Assembly (NCBI GenBank): GCA_044228685.1
Contig: JBGAUL010000007.1
Coordinates: forward strand, 62,001-126,000
From: JBBATK01 sp044228685
GTDB taxonomy: Bacteria > Bacteroidota > Ignavibacteria > Kapaibacteriales > NICIL-2
Reading direction: 5' to 3'
Length of the DNA stretch: 64,000 nt
In this document: positions 43,228 to 51,006 of the stretch, one piece after another
How the letters are laid out: each line of letters begins with the position of its first letter
How positions within the stretch are numbered: the stretch's first letter is position 1
The notes under the pieces: model-generated
The model's database searches: none
Seen by the model: the letters and a program-made list of their open reading frames with translations, nothing else
Told to the model about the DNA's origin: nothing
Made by a program: the position numbers and the translations under genes

Positions 43228-43287
43228 TTGAATCGCTCAAAAGCGAAGGAACAAAGTGTCAAGCGTAGACAACAACAATCGTATAGT

Positions 43288-45687
43288 ATGAAAATTTCAG
43301 AGAAGTGGCTTCGCGAATTCGTCGACTTTAAAAGTTCTCCGGCTGAGATCTCCGAAGCATTGAATATGCTCGGTATCGAAGTGGAAGCTTTCGATGATCA
43401 AGCGGGGAAGTACAAAGGATTTGTTACGGCAAAGGTTGTCAGCAAAGAGAAGCATCCCAAAGCAGATAAACTATCGGTTTGCCAAGTATTTGATGGTAGC
43501 GTTGAGCGAACGGTTGTCTGCGGTGCGCCAAATGTGGAAGCAGGACAAACTGTCGTGTTTGCACTGCCCGGCGCCGTTGTTCCTAACGGAGGATTTACAA
43601 TCGAGCCGCGCAAGCTTCGCGGTATTGAATCCAATGGGATGATTTGCTCGAGAGCAGAATTGTTGCTTGATGATGATCATTCAGGTATTTGGGTATTAGG
43701 TGAGGATGTTGCGATCGGACAACCAATTGCCGCTGCGCTTGGTTTGGACGATGTGATCTACGAGATCAGCATCACTCCCAATCGCGCAGATGCATTGTCG
43801 CATCTGGGAATTGCTCGCGTTATCGCCGCCTATGAAAATTGTGAGCTGAAAAAACCACAAGCACAGGTTATTGAAGGAGAGCGCGCTAACGATGTTCGTA
43901 TTCGTCTCGATCGAGTTGATCTCTGTCCGCGCTATGCTGCTCGCGTGGTTCGTGACGTTCAAGTGCAAGAGTCGCCGTTGTGGATGAAGCAACGTCTCGA
44001 AGCCGTTGGCTTACGTCCGCGAAACGCGATCGTCGACATTACCAATTACGTGCTCATGGAATGCGGTCATCCGCTGCATGCGTTCGATTATGACTTCGTG
44101 AACAATCAGCAAATCGTCGTTCGTACAGCACAAGCGGGCGAGAGCTTTGTTACGCTCGACGACAAGCAGCGTACGCTCGACAACGAAACGCTCATGATCT
44201 GCGACGAGCAACACTCGCTGGCAATTGCAGGTGTAATGGGAGGACAGCAATCCGCCATTAGCAATGCTACAAAGAACGTTCTCATTGAATCGGCGTACTT
44301 CAATCCATCCTCAATTCGTCGCAGCGCACGTAAGCAAGCAATCTCATCAGACGCTTCGTATCGTTTCGAGCGCGGCGTTGATATTGAGAACTGTATTTAC
44401 GCGGTAAATCGTGCGGCACAACTCATGCATGAGATGGCCGGTGGAGTTGTTGACAAAGGAATTGTCGATGAGTATCCGGTCAAGGTTGAGCAACGCGTCA
44501 TTAGGGTCCGTCCGGCGCGTGTGCGGTCTATACTCGGCTTTGAAATCAGCGACAACCAAATCGCAGAACTCTTTCGACGCTTAGACTTTGGATGTAGCAT
44601 CAATGATGATGCTACTCTCGAGCTTGTCGTGCCAAGCTTCCGCGTGGATATTCACGAAGAGATCGATTGTATTGAAGAGATCGCTATTCTGTTCAACTAC
44701 GATAACATCCCCGTCGTTACTGATGCGGTGGTATCCTTTGCGACCTCACAGCAGCCGGTGCATTTGACGGAATCGTCACGTCGTCGTGCTTTGCGTGATT
44801 TTCTGGCGAGTAACGGTTTCAACGAAATCGTCACACAGAACCAGACCGATCCGCAGTCAGAAGCCGCGATTCAAGGCGACGGCGTCGAACTCGCCAATCC
44901 ACTCGGCGTTGAGCTCTCTGTTATGCGAAGCTCGCTCATCTCATCCATGATGAAAGTGGTGTCCTTCAATATCCGTCAAGGCAATACGGATCTGCGTTTC
45001 TTTGATATCGCGAAAACATTTCATCGATCACCAAAGGCGGATTCATTCATTGAAGGAATTAGTGAGCAGGAAGAGATATGCGTGGCGCTCAGCGGCAACG
45101 CTGAAGGTACCGAATGGTATGGTCCGGCTCGTCGCGTTGATTTCTACGATGCAAAGGGAATGGTTGTGGCTTTGCTCAGTCATTGGGGTGTGCAGGCGGA
45201 TTTACGACCTTCTCAGCGCGCTGAATTTGGTCCTGAGCAAGCCGAAATCTGGTCCGGCGAGCAGTGTCTCGGAGCTTTCGGCATCATCTGCAAGACCCTA
45301 CACCAACAATATGATTGTGCTCAGCCGGTGTATGCATTACAGTGCAATCTTGATTTGATTGAGGCTGTTGTGCGTCCGGAGGCTAAGTACTCAGCGATCA
45401 GTCTGTACCCTGGCGTCGAGCGCGACTTAGCTTTCGTGGTGGATAAATCGACGGCATCTTCGGCAATTGAAGACCTCATTAAAAGACATGGAGGAGCTAT
45501 TTTGCGCGATGTTCATGTGTTCGATCTCTTCGAACATCCTTCGCTTGGGGAAGGTCGCAAGAGTTTGGCATATCGACTCAGCTTCTTATCGCACGAGCGC
45601 ACTCTCACGGACGAGGATGTTGACTCAGTTATTCGAAACATCGTGCAGTCGGCTCAATCCGAATTACACGCGTCGCTTCGATCCTAG
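43288..45687 (+). CDS. pheT: Phenylalanine-tRNA ligase beta subunit
   Basis: The large subunit of PheRS, which with PheS charges tRNA-Phe; it holds the tRNA-binding and editing parts. About 799 residues, full length. Seen in order: KISEKWLREFVDF start, the EMAP-like tRNA-binding domain (GFVTAKVVSKEKHPKADKLSVCQV, about 40-150), B3/B4 editing region (ARKQAISSDASYRFERGVD), B5 domain (about 400-470), catalytic-core-like domain (FNEIVTQNQ, NPLGVELSVMRSSLISSMM) and the C-terminal FDX-ACB anticodon-binding domain (AISLYPGVERDLAFVVDKS). I chose the ATG at 43288; an upstream TTG frame adds 21 unlikely residues. pheS is not in the window, so the subunits are encoded apart, as is common in Bacteroidota. 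Confidence 0.96.
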   Translation: MKISEKWLREFVDFKSSPAEISEALNMLGIEVEAFDDQAGKYKGFVTAKVVSKEKHPKADKLSVCQVFDGSVERTVVCGAPNVEAGQTVVFALPGAVVPNGGFTIEPRKLRGIESNGMICSRAELLLDDDHSGIWVLGEDVAIGQPIAAALGLDDVIYEISITPNRADALSHLGIARVIAAYENCELKKPQAQVIEGERANDVRIRLDRVDLCPRYAARVVRDVQVQESPLWMKQRLEAVGLRPRNAIVDITNYVLMECGHPLHAFDYDFVNNQQIVVRTAQAGESFVTLDDKQRTLDNETLMICDEQHSLAIAGVMGGQQSAISNATKNVLIESAYFNPSSIRRSARKQAISSDASYRFERGVDIENCIYAVNRAAQLMHEMAGGVVDKGIVDEYPVKVEQRVIRVRPARVRSILGFEISDNQIAELFRRLDFGCSINDDATLELVVPSFRVDIHEEIDCIEEIAILFNYDNIPVVTDAVVSFATSQQPVHLTESSRRRALRDFLASNGFNEIVTQNQTDPQSEAAIQGDGVELANPLGVELSVMRSSLISSMMKVVSFNIRQGNTDLRFFDIAKTFHRSPKADSFIEGISEQEEICVALSGNAEGTEWYGPARRVDFYDAKGMVVALLSHWGVQADLRPSQRAEFGPEQAEIWSGEQCLGAFGIICKTLHQQYDCAQPVYALQCNLDLIEAVVRPEAKYSAISLYPGVERDLAFVVDKSTASSAIEDLIKRHGGAILRDVHVFDLFEHPSLGEGRKSLAYRLSFLSHERTLTDEDVDSVIRNIVQSAQSELHASLRS

Positions 45688-45778
45688 TCAACGCCACTTG
45701 AATTGACGAATAGCAGTCTTTCGATTCATTTCAGAGTACACTGTTTACGAACTAGACAATTTCTTCCGAGGAGTATTT

Positions 45779-46822
45779 GTGGAAACCGACCGTTTATTAC
45801 ATCCGTCCCAGGATATTCAAAAGGCGATAGAGACTTTGTGGATGATGATCCACAAGGCAGGGGATTCTTTTGCCGCGCGACAACAAGCTGACGCGGATAC
45901 ACTGACGCGAATTTCCTATCTCGAATCGGAGATTGAAACAAAGGATAGTGCCATTCAATCGCAAGCTGCAACTATTGAAAGTTGGAAGGCAGAGATTGCC
46001 ACCATCGATGAGTTGCGTGCAAGCATGAAGGCGCTGTATGAGAAACTCAATGACACGCAATCAGCACTGAGTGATCGCGATGCACGCGTAGCCTCGCTCG
46101 AAGATGATCTTCGTCGCGAACGCGAACAAAGCGGCGTTCAAGAGCTCATGCAAAAGGAGCTCGATAAAGTCAATGAAGATCGTCAAGCCTGGCAGACGCG
46201 AGCCCAGAACCTCGAACAAACGCTTCAAGAACGTAGTGTACAGCTTAGCCGATTGCAAGAAGCACTTGAAGAGAGCGAAGAATTGTATCAAAAACTCAGC
46301 GATGAATCTGCACAGTTGCGTGCCGACAATCATCAATTCAGAGAAGAACTGCGATCGTTGACGGAGCATTCGCAGCGTCAGCATGACTCGGCAGTTGAGT
46401 ACAAAGGACAGCTGGATGAGATGATTCAACGCATGTACGAAACAGAAAAGCAGCTCATCCTTGCTGAAGAACGTCTCAAATCTCTCGATGAATTACGCGC
46501 TGTCCCATCCGATACTCCAACCTTGATTGAAGGCATGCTTCGCTCAGAACTAGACGACGCTCGTGAGCGCATTCGCGAGTTACAGGCTGCATTGCAATTA
46601 CACGAGAACACACCTGCAGCACCAGCGGCAGAGGCACCGTCACCGGTTTACGGGCACATCGCGGACTCCCTGCGTCAAAGTGCCAGCGTTCTGGCTAGTG
46701 CAACCGACGGAACAGGTAGTGCCAACGGAGGTGTACACTTTGATGCAGAGCAGTGCGCGCTGCTCTTGCAGCGATTGCAGAATGCCACTGGTATATTACA
46801 GCAAGCGCTTGCAACCACCTGA
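45779..46822 (+). CDS. Long coiled-coil protein of unknown function
   Basis: A 347-residue protein, mostly coiled coil (about residues 35-255: heptads rich in Glu, Gln, Arg and Leu such as LESEIETKDSAIQSQAATIE and LEQTLQERSVQLSRLQEALE). A Pro/Ala linker (APAAEAPSP) leads to a C-terminal helical patch (FDAEQCALLLQRLQNATGIL). There is no signal peptide or membrane helix. The GTG start is supported by GAGGAG six bases before it. It follows pheT by 91 bases, the place where Bacteroidota often encode ZapB/ZapA-like cell-division proteins. A structural or division role is possible, but this protein is far longer than ZapB and the idea is inference. Confidence 0.8.
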   Translation: METDRLLHPSQDIQKAIETLWMMIHKAGDSFAARQQADADTLTRISYLESEIETKDSAIQSQAATIESWKAEIATIDELRASMKALYEKLNDTQSALSDRDARVASLEDDLRREREQSGVQELMQKELDKVNEDRQAWQTRAQNLEQTLQERSVQLSRLQEALEESEELYQKLSDESAQLRADNHQFREELRSLTEHSQRQHDSAVEYKGQLDEMIQRMYETEKQLILAEERLKSLDELRAVPSDTPTLIEGMLRSELDDARERIRELQAALQLHENTPAAPAAEAPSPVYGHIADSLRQSASVLASATDGTGSANGGVHFDAEQCALLLQRLQNATGILQQALATT

Positions 46823-46943
46823 GTTGGTGCTCTTCGCTGAGAAAAATTGCTTCGTTAAATCATCAAAAAAAAGTGTTAAGTGCCTGCGACGAAAGATCTT
46901 CACCGACGATTTTTGTGCAGGTTTTATCACCCAAGGTATACGC

Positions 46944-47870
46944 ATGAAAACACGATCAATAGTCCTTAGCATCCTGCTTCTAGTGACCATTGTACCGATG
47001 CTAACAGCTCAAGCCTATCGAATTGAATCCAATGTCAATGGACGTGGTGCAGGACGTCGCCCTAATGTTCTCAAAGAACTCAAACTCAGTCGAGCTCAGC
47101 GTGAAGAGATAGCGTCCATCGCTTCTTCACTCCAAAACGACACCCGCACGCAGCGCCGAAAATTGGAAGTACTCAAGGAAGATTATGCTCTTGCATGTGT
47201 TCAGGACAAGGTTGATGAAAAAGAACTGAAACGCATTCAATCAGATATGCAACTCACTCGCTTGGAAATCAACGAGATCGCCATGAAGAAGATGAGTGAG
47301 ATCAAAAGTCTATTGAGTACGACACAGACCCAAAAGCTAGCGGAGTTACGCAGCGGCGAACGTCAGCGTCTTGAGACGGCACAACAGAAGAAGAAGGCTG
47401 ACATTTCACTCGATAACGCGCAACGTGATCGTATCCCGAGCATGCAGTCCTTTACGATGCACTCTTGGTCCAGTTCAACTGACAACCAAAACACCTTCAA
47501 TCCTGACGAAGTATTTACCTACCCGGATAGAGATTTGTGGTTAGACAATGCTACCGGATCGGCTTTTAGTTTTTCATCCAATGAAGGAGATGACGACGGT
47601 GCTTTTGGCGGATTCAATCAGTTCTTTGGCGGCAATGGTGGAGGATCTTTCAACTTCCAGATGCCACAACTTCAGCCTTTCCTTGAGCGACAACAGCAAG
47701 GTGAGCAGGGAGACGGCGACTCCGATACTATGGAGCCGACGCCGCATAGTCTGCCAAAACCCAAAGCACCGGGTAATTCGGCAAATCAAGAGAAGCTTCG
47801 TCAGCAATTGAACGATCTCAAAGAACAATTGAAAAAGCTCCAAAAGCAGTTTGAAGACGATCAGAAATAG
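46944..47870 (+). CDS. Secreted Spy/CpxP-like protein with a Gly/Phe-rich middle region
   Basis: A 308-residue envelope protein. A signal peptide (SIVLSILLLVTIVPMLTAQA) precedes a Spy/CpxP-type helical part (about 40-145) with LKELKLSRAQREEIASI and a loose LTXXQ-like repeat (LSTTQTQKLAEL). A low-complexity region follows (about 190-235: GDDDGAFGGFNQFFGGNGGG), then an acidic/Pro stretch and a C-terminal coiled coil (QEKLRQQLNDLKEQLKKLQKQ). Spy/CpxP proteins act as periplasmic chaperones or stress sensors; whether this one does is unclear. I used the ATG at 46944 with AAGG before it; a longer frame from 46563 runs over the preceding gene. A terminator follows. Confidence 0.78.
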   Translation: MKTRSIVLSILLLVTIVPMLTAQAYRIESNVNGRGAGRRPNVLKELKLSRAQREEIASIASSLQNDTRTQRRKLEVLKEDYALACVQDKVDEKELKRIQSDMQLTRLEINEIAMKKMSEIKSLLSTTQTQKLAELRSGERQRLETAQQKKKADISLDNAQRDRIPSMQSFTMHSWSSSTDNQNTFNPDEVFTYPDRDLWLDNATGSAFSFSSNEGDDDGAFGGFNQFFGGNGGGSFNFQMPQLQPFLERQQQGEQGDGDSDTMEPTPHSLPKPKAPGNSANQEKLRQQLNDLKEQLKKLQKQFEDDQK

Positions 47871-47900
47871 GTTAAAACACACAAATCAGCGTTTTCTCGC

Positions 47901-47929
47901 AGAGCGGGCATAGGACCCGCTCTTTTTTT
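47901..47929 (+). terminator. Rho-independent terminator after the Spy/CpxP-like gene
   Basis: An eight-pair stem (AGAGCGGG with CCCGCTCT, seven-base loop) is followed by seven T on the plus strand, about 30 bases past the stop. Confidence 0.85.
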
Positions 47930-47960
47930 ACGTATTACTACCTGTGCATCAACTGAAGAG

Positions 47961-48635
47961 ATGCACCTATATTGCGACTGTTCATCATCATATACTAGAA
48001 CTTTGATCGACATATTCCTGCACTTAGACCAGCATCTAAAAACCATGTTCGATAGCATTGGGATTTGGATGTATGTCTTGCTGTTCTTGGTCGTGTTTTG
48101 TGAGACCGGACTTGTGGTTACTCCCTTCCTTCCCGGTGATTCATTGCTCTTCGCAGTGGGTTCCATCTGCGGATTGGGTAGCTTGAATATTTGGATAATT
48201 ATCCCGCTACTCATGCTTGCCGCCAATTTGGGCGACTTACTTAACTACTACGTTGGCAACACCTTAGGAGAACGCATTGTCAATAGTCCTCGACAGCGAT
48301 TCTTCAATCGAAAAGCACTTGATCGAACGCACGCCTTCTATGAAAAGCATGGTGGCCGTACAATCGTGTTTGCTCGATTTGTGCCACTGGTGCGCACATT
48401 TGCTCCTTTCGTAGCGGGGCTTGGTAAGATGAGTTTTCGTCGATTCATTTCTTATAGTATCGGAGGCGGTGCCGCATGGGTTATCTCCTTCGTTTGTTTG
48501 GGCTTTTACTTTGGAAATCAAGAGGTTGTGCGCAAGAACTTCATGCTTGTAATCCTCGCGATTCTCGTTATTTCTATAATGCCTGCGGTGATTGAATTCA
48601 TACGTCATAGGCGGTCAGTAACAACAAATTCGTAG
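47961..48635 (+). CDS. DedA family membrane protein
   Basis: A polytopic inner-membrane protein of the DedA/Tvp38 superfamily, whose members move undecaprenyl phosphate and other lipids between leaflets. The hallmarks are FCETGLVVTPFLPGDSLLF (re-entrant loop with the acidic residue) and RFVPLVRTFAPFVAGLGKMS with its essential Arg pair. About 224 residues from the ATG at 47961. Family N-termini usually begin at the stretch IDIFLHLDQHL, so a TTG at 48003 may be the true start. It follows a terminator, so it has its own promoter, and it leads a plus-strand run to DUF2203, four bases downstream. Confidence 0.93.
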   Translation: MHLYCDCSSSYTRTLIDIFLHLDQHLKTMFDSIGIWMYVLLFLVVFCETGLVVTPFLPGDSLLFAVGSICGLGSLNIWIIIPLLMLAANLGDLLNYYVGNTLGERIVNSPRQRFFNRKALDRTHAFYEKHGGRTIVFARFVPLVRTFAPFVAGLGKMSFRRFISYSIGGGAAWVISFVCLGFYFGNQEVVRKNFMLVILAILVISIMPAVIEFIRHRRSVTTNS

Positions 48636-48639
48636 TCGT

Positions 48640-49062
48640 ATGAGAGTTTTCGACGTTCAATCAGCCACGAACACACTTCCTTTAGTGCGTTCGATTGTGA
48701 AAGACATTCTGTCGACCGGTCAGGAGCTTCGTCGCTTGGTATTTAACTACGGTCAGATCAGCGACTCCTTGCCAGAATACAGTTCCATGAATCATCAGTT
48801 GCACCAGTATATCCTTGAACTTGAAGAACTTGGATGTATTTATCGCGACTACGATTTCAGCGTTGGATTGGTCGATTTCCCGGCATTGATCAACGCCAAT
48901 GAGGTGTTTTTGTGCTGGCGCAGCGATGAGGATTTCATCGAATATTATCACGGTGTGCGAGAAGGATATTCGCAGCGTAAGAGCATTCCGGAGGAACTTC
49001 GGTATCACGCTGAAACAGCGAACGAAGAGTATAGCATGAGCCAAGAAAACCAGCAATCCTAA
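48640..49062 (+). CDS. DUF2203 protein
   Basis: A 140-residue cytoplasmic protein of family DUF2203. The first half is helical (NTLPLVRSIVKDILSTGQEL). The family signature lies in the second half: GLVDFPALINANEVFLCWRSDEDFIEYYH, then GYSQRKSIPEEL. The usual Gly-Glu in LCWRxGE is Ser-Asp-Glu here. The biochemical function of the family is not known to me. It starts four bases after the DedA stop, suggesting one transcript, and the sigma factor gene follows 71 bases later. Confidence 0.88.
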   Translation: MRVFDVQSATNTLPLVRSIVKDILSTGQELRRLVFNYGQISDSLPEYSSMNHQLHQYILELEELGCIYRDYDFSVGLVDFPALINANEVFLCWRSDEDFIEYYHGVREGYSQRKSIPEELRYHAETANEEYSMSQENQQS

Positions 49063-49133
49063 TAGGATCCTCCTTAAACCTTCCATTCATAGCTTCAGTC
49101 TATTCAATTGTCCGATATTCGGAGCAAGAAGCA

Positions 49134-49730
49134 ATGGAACCTCTATTGGCACTCCCGGCAGACGATAACGCATTGATTGAAGATTTTGTGAAGGGTGACC
49201 GTGAGTCAGCTGCAACGAGATTTGTGCGTCAACATCAACGCTTTGTGTACTCTCTGGCACTTCGTCAGCTTCACAATTCGTACGATGATGCGGACGATGC
49301 TGCGCAGGAGGTGTTTATAAGGGCTTTGCGAGGACTGGAGACCTTTAAAGGCGACAGTAGCATCCAAACCTGGCTTTATCGCATAACTGTCAACGTCTGT
49401 CATACCATGCGTTCAAAACGCAAGCACCTCAGTCTCGATGGCAATGATTTCGACGAAGCTCAGGAAATCGTAAGCACGGATCCGAATCCGGAAGGACAGT
49501 TACTCGACAAAGACTTCTCGCAGCGATTTCAGGAAGTGCTCCGACAGTTGCCGGAGAAGCAGCGCGAGACATTCTGTCTTCGCTACTTCGATGAACTCAG
49601 CTACGAAGAAATTTCGGAGCTTTTAGGCACCAGTATTGGGGGTCTTAAAGCCAACTATTTTCAGGCAGTGCGAAAGCTTGCCCACTTAATGAAAGATCAG
49701 AATCCGAACAGGAGGATGGACGATGAATAA
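49134..49730 (+). CDS. ECF-type RNA polymerase sigma factor
   Basis: A 198-residue sigma-70 family member with only regions 2 and 4. Region 2 (about 25-95) has FVYSLALRQLHNSYDDADDAAQEVFIRALRG and the -10-melting part SIQTWLYRITVNVCHTM. Region 4 (about 130-185) has LPEKQRETFCLRYFDELSYEEISELLGTSIGGLKANYFQAVRKL, the helix-turn-helix that reads the -35 element. It overlaps the anti-sigma gene by eight bases. The signal is unknown; the third gene (Spy-like) suggests envelope stress. Confidence 0.95.
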   Translation: MEPLLALPADDNALIEDFVKGDRESAATRFVRQHQRFVYSLALRQLHNSYDDADDAAQEVFIRALRGLETFKGDSSIQTWLYRITVNVCHTMRSKRKHLSLDGNDFDEAQEIVSTDPNPEGQLLDKDFSQRFQEVLRQLPEKQRETFCLRYFDELSYEEISELLGTSIGGLKANYFQAVRKLAHLMKDQNPNRRMDDE

Positions 49731-50397
49731 GAAAGTACTTACTCGAGAAGATGTTGAGTCGATGCTGGCAGACTACGCTTTCGGTCAATTGACGCCGGAA
49801 GAGTCTCGTATGCTAGAATCCTCAATCGTCAACTACCCTGACCTGCAGAAGGATCTGCAAGAGTTTCAGGGATTTCACACAACCATGCGTTCTCAAAAGC
49901 CCATGGATCACATTGACTACAGAACGAGAAACCTCTCTGTCCGGGTTAATGATGCCATGCGTAAACCGAACTCTCATCCGTGGACGTTTTGGTTTGCACG
50001 CTTCGCACCGGCCCTTGGTTTAGGTGTGGTCGTGTTCTTATACTTTGGAACAACGCTCTTTCGTCCTGATTCTTCCCTTAGTTTTGACGAAGAAATGGCT
50101 CGACTTTTTGCAGCCGATAGTACAAGTGAGATTTTTCATCCGGCAGCAAGTTCTGACAATGCATTTGGTCCGACGCCTTTAGTCCACGACGAAGCTGCAA
50201 CGGCAGCCGAAATGGTAAAAGACTCTGAGCAGCTTGACCGCTTGCTTGCAGAAAGTGTCGTGACAGCATCATCGCAAGCTCAGAGCTCCGATGGTGTCAG
50301 TGACGAGGTATCAAACGAAGCTCTCGATCTTCTGAATAGTGTTGAGATTCAAGAGACAGAGCAAATGATTTTGGAGATTGAAAATGGGGCAGGTTAA
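49723..50397 (+). CDS. Membrane-bound anti-sigma factor
   Basis: A 224-residue protein encoded directly after the ECF sigma gene (8-base overlap). The N-terminal part (LADYAFGQLTPEESRMLESSIVNYP, about 16-40) is the anti-sigma domain that clasps the sigma factor. There is no HxxxCxxC zinc motif, so it is of the non-zinc class. One membrane helix (FARFAPALGLGVVVFLYFGTTLF, about 86-108) is followed by a periplasmic part of about 115 residues, rich in Ser, Ala and acidic residues with no recognised domain. Release presumably involves periplasmic sensing and regulated proteolysis; the rseP-like and htrA-like genes of this window are candidates by family only. Identification rests on position, length and topology. 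Confidence 0.85.
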   Translation: MNKKVLTREDVESMLADYAFGQLTPEESRMLESSIVNYPDLQKDLQEFQGFHTTMRSQKPMDHIDYRTRNLSVRVNDAMRKPNSHPWTFWFARFAPALGLGVVVFLYFGTTLFRPDSSLSFDEEMARLFAADSTSEIFHPAASSDNAFGPTPLVHDEAATAAEMVKDSEQLDRLLAESVVTASSQAQSSDGVSDEVSNEALDLLNSVEIQETEQMILEIENGAG

Positions 50398-50902
50398 GAC
50401 AAGAATTGGAACGCTAATACTGACTGCCGTGTGCACTTTGTTTCTTGCACAGTCAGTCTACTCTCAAAATGATCAGCGACCGAATCCGGATGCAGTTCGC
50501 TCCAGAATCTTGGAGCTGAAGAAAAAGCGGCTCATTGACATGCTGAAGCTCAGCTCAGATCAAGAACAGAAATTCCTCAGTATTTACGATGAAGCTCAAA
50601 AGCGCATCGACGAAGCAAAGAAGGCAATGGATGGGAAGATCGAGCAGTTGCAGCAAGCACTACGCAAGGGAAATGATAGCGAGATCACAACCTTGACCGA
50701 CGAACTGATCCGTTCCTATGAGAACCTAACAGCTATGCAGAAGGAAAGAGTGAAGCAACTCAAACCCATGCTCACTCACGAACAATACGCCAAGCTTCTC
50801 ATGTTTGAATTGCGCTTTCCGGAAGTTCTTCAGAAGCTGATGATGCGCCGAGGAATGAACAACAATCCGGAAAAAGATGCACCGGCTCCTTCGACGAAAT
50901 AG
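50384..50902 (+). CDS. Spy/CpxP-like periplasmic protein
   Basis: About 172 residues: a signal peptide (IGTLILTAVCTLFLAQSVYSQ) then an all-helical part with LKLSSDQEQKFLSIYDEAQ and a LTXXQ-like motif in KPMLTHEQYAKLLMFE. This is the Spy/CpxP fold, a dimeric helical chaperone or ligand sensor. I chose the ATG at 50384, which has GGAG seven bases before it and overlaps the anti-sigma stop by 14 bases; a TTG two codons earlier is possible. As the third gene of a sigma/anti-sigma/Spy-like set it may sense misfolding or help set the sigma activity. It lacks the His/Met clusters of metal sensors such as CnrX. A terminator follows. Confidence 0.85.
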   Translation: MGQVKTRIGTLILTAVCTLFLAQSVYSQNDQRPNPDAVRSRILELKKKRLIDMLKLSSDQEQKFLSIYDEAQKRIDEAKKAMDGKIEQLQQALRKGNDSEITTLTDELIRSYENLTAMQKERVKQLKPMLTHEQYAKLLMFELRFPEVLQKLMMRRGMNNNPEKDAPAPSTK

Positions 50903-50951
50903 AGATTAGTAGAAACGTATTCGCTCTTGTTTAGCTGCTGTAGTAAATGAA

Positions 50952-50990
50952 AACGCCCGATGTCTATCTAACACCGGGCGTTCTTTTTCT
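50952..50990 (+). terminator. Terminator after the sigma operon
   Basis: A 12-pair stem with one mismatch (AACGCCCG... with ...CGGGCGTT, seven-base loop) is followed by TTCTTTTTC on the plus strand. It lies between convergent genes and could also serve glmS. Confidence 0.8.
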
Positions 50991-51006
50991 GTGATGGGGT
51001 TGCTTC

